From Segnochrobactrum spirostomi (GTDB lineage: Bacteria; Pseudomonadota; Alphaproteobacteria; Rhizobiales; Segnochrobactraceae): a stretch of DNA of 64,000 nt. Position 1 is the first letter of the stretch; every line of letters starts with the position of its first letter. Location: NCBI RefSeq assembly GCF_009600605.1, contig NZ_VWNA01000003.1, forward strand, positions 434,001-498,000, written 5' to 3'. Below are positions 61,421 to 64,000 of the stretch, piece after piece. Both the position numbers and the translations under genes were made by a program. Under the pieces are notes generated by a model. The model did no database searches and was not told where the DNA came from. It saw only the letters and a list, made by a program, of their open reading frames with translations.

Positions 61421-61761
61421 CACACCACCTCCAGATCCTTGATGCGCAAGTCGGTTCCGCCGTTCGGCCGCAACCGCTCGCCGCCGCAGCGGGGGCACGG
61501 GGCGAGGCGGTCGGCGAGCGCCACCGTGTCCGAGCAATCGAAGCACCATGCGGTGCCGGGTTCGTTGAGGACGATCAGTTCCGCGCCGTCCGCGAGCGAG
61601 CCGCGCATCACGACATCGAAACCGAACCGCAGCGCCTCGACCTCGACGCCGGCGAACGCGCCGACGGAGAGCCGTACCGTGCTGACCTTGCTGAAGCCGT
61701 GGGTGCGCGCGGCCTCGCGGAGCGAGTCGAGCAGGCTTTCGCAGAGCGCCATCTCATGCAT
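61420..61761 (-). CDS. hypA: Hydrogenase nickel-incorporation protein HypA
   Basis: 113 residues from the ATG at 61761 (MHEMALCESLLD): the N-terminal Met-His-Glu nickel site is intact. Zinc domain with two CxxC pairs: AWCFDCSDTVALADRLAPCPRCGGERL. It shares one base with the hypB start (TGATG) and 8 bases with the end of hupK. Confidence 0.92.
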   Translation of the reverse strand: MHEMALCESLLDSLREAARTHGFSKVSTVRLSVGAFAGVEVEALRFGFDVVMRGSLADGAELIVLNEPGTAWCFDCSDTVALADRLAPCPRCGGERLRPNGGTDLRIKDLEVV

Positions 61762-62752
61762 GCAGGGCTCCCTCCGGCGTCTCGACCCTGAGCCGCACCG
61801 GCACGCACGGGTTGACGCTCGCGATCGCGATCCGCGCCAGCATCGGCGTGTTGGGTCCGATCGGCAAGGCGGTGAGCACGCGGGTGAGAAGCCCGCCGGG
61901 GGCGAGGTTCCAGGCGCTCGGCGAGAGCACATGATACGCCGTCACGACGCCGTTCTCGACCCGCGCCTGATGGGCGAGCAGGCCGCGGGCGGCCCACGCG
62001 CGGCCGAGGCCGGGCGAGGCGGCAGGGACCGGCGCGGGATCGGGTGCGTCGATGAGACCGGCAAGCAGATCGAGGAGACGGGCGACGAAGCGGGTTACGA
62101 GCGACGCCCCCTCGCGGGCGAGCAACGCGGCGACGAGCGGAGCTTCCCGCCACCCGTCGAGGATAGTCGTCTCGCGCGGCATGGGCGGCGCGCCGTCGTG
62201 AAGAGCCGCGGCGAAGTCGGTGCGCGTGGGGCTCGGGAGTTCGGCACGGCCGATTAGGGGCTCGGCTGCCTGCCGCAGGCGGGCCAGCACGCGCGCGGCT
62301 GGAGAGGCGCCTTCGTCGATCCAGGCGTCGAGATCGGCGGCCGAGGCGGCCGCGAGATCGGGATCGCCGCTGGCGAGGTGCTGTGCGAGCGCGCGCCGGT
62401 CGGCTGCGCCCCCGCCGATGCGCCCGAGCGCCGCCCTGTCGGGTTCCAGGCCGAACAGGGTCGGCCAGTCGTGCAGGACGGCGAGGGCGTGGTCGCGGAT
62501 GCGCTCCTGCCGTGCCACAGCCAGGCGCGCGGCGACCGCGTCCGGCCCGGCATCGCGCCCGAGGGCGGCGGCCGCCGCCGCGCCATGGGCGCCGCCGCAG
62601 AGGTTGAACACGCGGGGGAGCAGACGCTCGGCCTCCTCCGGGGTACGCCCGATCACGCAACGCGCCGGATCCGGCCCGGCCACCGGCGCGAAGCGCCAAG
62701 GCTCTGCCCTGTCCGACGGATCGAACGTGATGTCGAGCGCGGCGAGGGTCAC
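61754..62752 (-). CDS. hupK: HupK, hydrogenase large-subunit-related assembly protein
   Basis: 332 residues from a GTG at 62752 overlapping the hupIJ stop. Retains features of a degenerate [NiFe] large subunit: RVFNLCGGAHGAAAAAAL near the N-terminus and NPCVPVRLRVETPEG near the C-terminus, where the catalytic protein has DPCxxC. HupK is a scaffold in assembly of the iron ligands in Rhizobium and Rhodobacter. Only one Cys remains in each motif, so it cannot hold nickel in the usual manner. Confidence 0.82.
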   Translation of the reverse strand: MTLAALDITFDPSDRAEPWRFAPVAGPDPARCVIGRTPEEAERLLPRVFNLCGGAHGAAAAAALGRDAGPDAVAARLAVARQERIRDHALAVLHDWPTLFGLEPDRAALGRIGGGAADRRALAQHLASGDPDLAAASAADLDAWIDEGASPAARVLARLRQAAEPLIGRAELPSPTRTDFAAALHDGAPPMPRETTILDGWREAPLVAALLAREGASLVTRFVARLLDLLAGLIDAPDPAPVPAASPGLGRAWAARGLLAHQARVENGVVTAYHVLSPSAWNLAPGGLLTRVLTALPIGPNTPMLARIAIASVNPCVPVRLRVETPEGALHA

Positions 62753-63546
62753 GGCCGTGCGTCCCGGCCGGCCGCGGACCCGCCGAAGATCAGCGTCCGA
62801 CGGCTCGGCTCGGCGAGCGGCGTGACAGTCTGCGGCGGGGCCGAGGTCGCGGCTTCGCCGTCCGCCTCGTCGTCGCGCAAGGCGGGATCGAACAGAGCGG
62901 CGAGGGCCGCCCGGGCGGTGTCCTCGGCTTGCAGCATCGAGGTGAATTCGAGCATCGGCGAGAACAGCGAGCAGGCCTTGTAGGGGCCCGTCTCGGTGCG
63001 GTTCGCCCCCAGGAACTCATATTCGCCGGAGGGGAAATCGAGGATTTCGCGGCTGCCGGTCACGAGCTTCGCCCAATTGTCGTCCGGCCCCGGCACGAGC
63101 ACGATGTTCATGAACCACGGCGTGACGAGGACGCCGATGATCCGCCCTTCGTAAGGCCGGAAGCCGATCGCTCGCACGCCGAGTGTTTCGTTGACGAGCG
63201 GGACGCCGCGCATCTGCCCGGCGTGGATCTCGCGGAAGGTGGCCTCGAAGCGGCGCGCGGCCTCGGCGGCGAGCGCCGCGAGCGGGTCCGGCACTGCCGG
63301 AACGGGGATTGCAGCCGGCGCGTCCGCGGCGTCGATCACCATGAACTGGTCGCGCGCGCCGTCGCAGCGCGGGCAGCGCCAATGGTCCGGTAGGCGCGCG
63401 AAGGGGGTGCCGGCGGGCACCTGCCAATAATCGCATCCTTCTGCGGGATCATAGACATGCCAGCAGATCTTGCATTCGAGCTTCGCGTTCGCGGGGAGCC
63501 GCGAGACGTCGCCGAGAAAGGAGCCTTCGAACCGAGGGATCGTCAT
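62749..63546 (-). CDS. hupJ: Rubredoxin-HybE fusion (HupI/HupJ)
   Basis: 265 residues. Residues about 24-70 are a rubredoxin: LECKICWHVYDPAEGCDYWQVPAGTPF and HWRCPRCDGARDQF, with the two CxxC iron sites. From about 85 on is the HybE/HupJ domain (RRFEATFREIHAGQMRGVPLVNETLGVRAIGFRPYEGRIIGVLVTPWFMNIVLVPGP in segments). In Rhizobium hupI and hupJ are separate genes; here they are one protein. The C-terminal 40 residues are low-complexity. Works in late assembly or oxygen protection of the hydrogenase. Confidence 0.85.
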   Translation of the reverse strand: MTIPRFEGSFLGDVSRLPANAKLECKICWHVYDPAEGCDYWQVPAGTPFARLPDHWRCPRCDGARDQFMVIDAADAPAAIPVPAVPDPLAALAAEAARRFEATFREIHAGQMRGVPLVNETLGVRAIGFRPYEGRIIGVLVTPWFMNIVLVPGPDDNWAKLVTGSREILDFPSGEYEFLGANRTETGPYKACSLFSPMLEFTSMLQAEDTARAALAALFDPALRDDEADGEAATSAPPQTVTPLAEPSRRTLIFGGSAAGRDARP

Positions 63547-63556
63547 GGCCCGTCCC

Positions 63557-64000
63557 TCAGCGCACGGATTCGAGGATGTCGGCGAGGCGCTCGGCGGAAT
63601 CGGCGATGTCTTCCGCCGCCGCGCAGGCGACCGCCGGCACGTCGATGATCTCGATCGTATCGAGGATCAGCGCATCCGTGGAGTTGAAGTAGCGCACCCG
63701 CCAGACCTCGCGCATCCCCGTCGCGTCGATCCGACAATTGCCGTAGCCGCGCGACAGGATGATCGTGCGGCCCTGGCCGAGCACGGCATCGATCGCCGCC
63801 ATATCTTCGGGGCTGAGCGGCAGCAGGGTGAGGTTGACGACGTGGGGCGCGTCGCCCGGCTGGCGGGTGCGGCTGCGGTGGGCGATCTCGGCCAGCACCG
63901 CCGGAGCGTTGATGATGCCCGGCCGGGCGAAGGCGGCGACATCGATCACCGCCGCCTGATCGGACGGGAAGGCCCGGACGAGCGCGCCGCGGGGGAAGGC
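63557..64000 (-). CDS. hupH: HupH hydrogenase expression protein (C-terminal part; 5' end outside window)
   Basis: The frame is open to the right edge with no stop; a GTG at 63949 exists but the homologous region (AFPRGALVRAFPSDQAAV) continues upstream of it. The visible 147 residues are the C-terminal HupH/HyaF domain: PGIINAPAVLAEIAHRSRT, VVNLTLLPLSPEDMAAIDAVLGQGRTIILSRGYGNCRIDATG, WRVRYFNSTDALILDTIEIIDVPAVACAAAEDI. HupH acts in maturation of the small subunit. The order toward the right is expected to be hupG, hupF, hupD, hupC, hupL, hupS. Confidence 0.88.
   Translation of the reverse strand, partial: AFPRGALVRAFPSDQAAVIDVAAFARPGIINAPAVLAEIAHRSRTRQPGDAPHVVNLTLLPLSPEDMAAIDAVLGQGRTIILSRGYGNCRIDATGMREVWRVRYFNSTDALILDTIEIIDVPAVACAAAEDIADSAERLADILESVR

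Noticed and set aside
61187-62257. Plus-strand frame with a long Val/Met/Ile-rich start resembling membrane helices
   Set aside because: It is the complement of the hypB His/Asp codon repeats, so the hydrophobic stretch is an artefact.

Overview
The window is GC-rich, densely packed DNA with many overlapping start and stop codons. It reads as an alphaproteobacterial chromosome, most likely Hyphomicrobiales/Rhizobiales. The evidence is the hupH-hupJ-hupK-hypA-hypB-hupR-hypC-hypD-hypE order seen in Rhodobacter and Rhizobium uptake-hydrogenase clusters, several polyamine-type and sugar-type ABC operons, and a cytochrome of the methanol-metabolism-related family. I see no rRNA, tRNA, CRISPR array or insertion sequence.

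Layout. 1-2.4 kb: end of a surface-polysaccharide region (TPR/glycosyltransferase-like protein, Wza-type lipoprotein). 2.7-11.3 kb: DeoR regulator, polyamine-type ABC transporter, SDR dehydrogenase, and a class III aminotransferase paired with a small-molecule kinase. 11.5-17.4 kb: MarC, then a five-gene Rieske oxygenase operon and a LysR regulator. 17.5-20.4 kb: a BesD-like 2-oxoglutarate oxygenase, an amino-acid binding protein, an AraC regulator and a small acylphosphatase-like protein. 20.5-28.6 kb: biotin-centred operon (bioY, pxpC, pxpB, biotin carboxylase, biotin carrier, pxpA), an amidase, a LysR regulator and an NTF2-like protein. 28.6-39.2 kb: large ABC/catabolic operon with two binding proteins, two ATPases, one permease pair, two SDRs, a polysaccharide-deacetylase-like hydrolase and a CobW GTPase. 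39.8-47.9 kb: double-HTH GntR regulator, then an amino-sugar uptake operon with kinase, SIS protein and DeoR regulator. 48.1-52.3 kb: cytochrome c and a glycine-rich autotransporter. 52.3-64 kb: nickel importer nikKMLQO, nikR, and the hyp/hup maturation genes of a [NiFe] uptake hydrogenase, whose structural genes probably lie beyond the right edge.

The most interesting system is the Rieske operon at 12108-16353. It has one complete Rieske oxygenase, an FMN/NAD/[2Fe-2S] reductase, a free-standing Rieske protein, an oxygenase whose Rieske cluster-binding loops are missing, and a glutathione-S-transferase-like protein. These parts match the caffeine N-demethylase set NdmA/B, NdmD, NdmC and NdmE, except that the extra Rieske domain fused to NdmD in Pseudomonas is here a separate gene beside its cluster-less partner. 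N-demethylation would release formaldehyde, which would fit a methylotrophic host.

The nickel/hydrogenase block is functionally coherent: a perfect NikR operator, an ECF nickel importer, nickel-storing HypB and HypA, and a HupR regulator. It has two oddities. The NikR homologue lacks all four classical nickel ligands. Two genes (nikL and hypB) carry single-base frameshifts in G/C runs, which may be sequencing errors.
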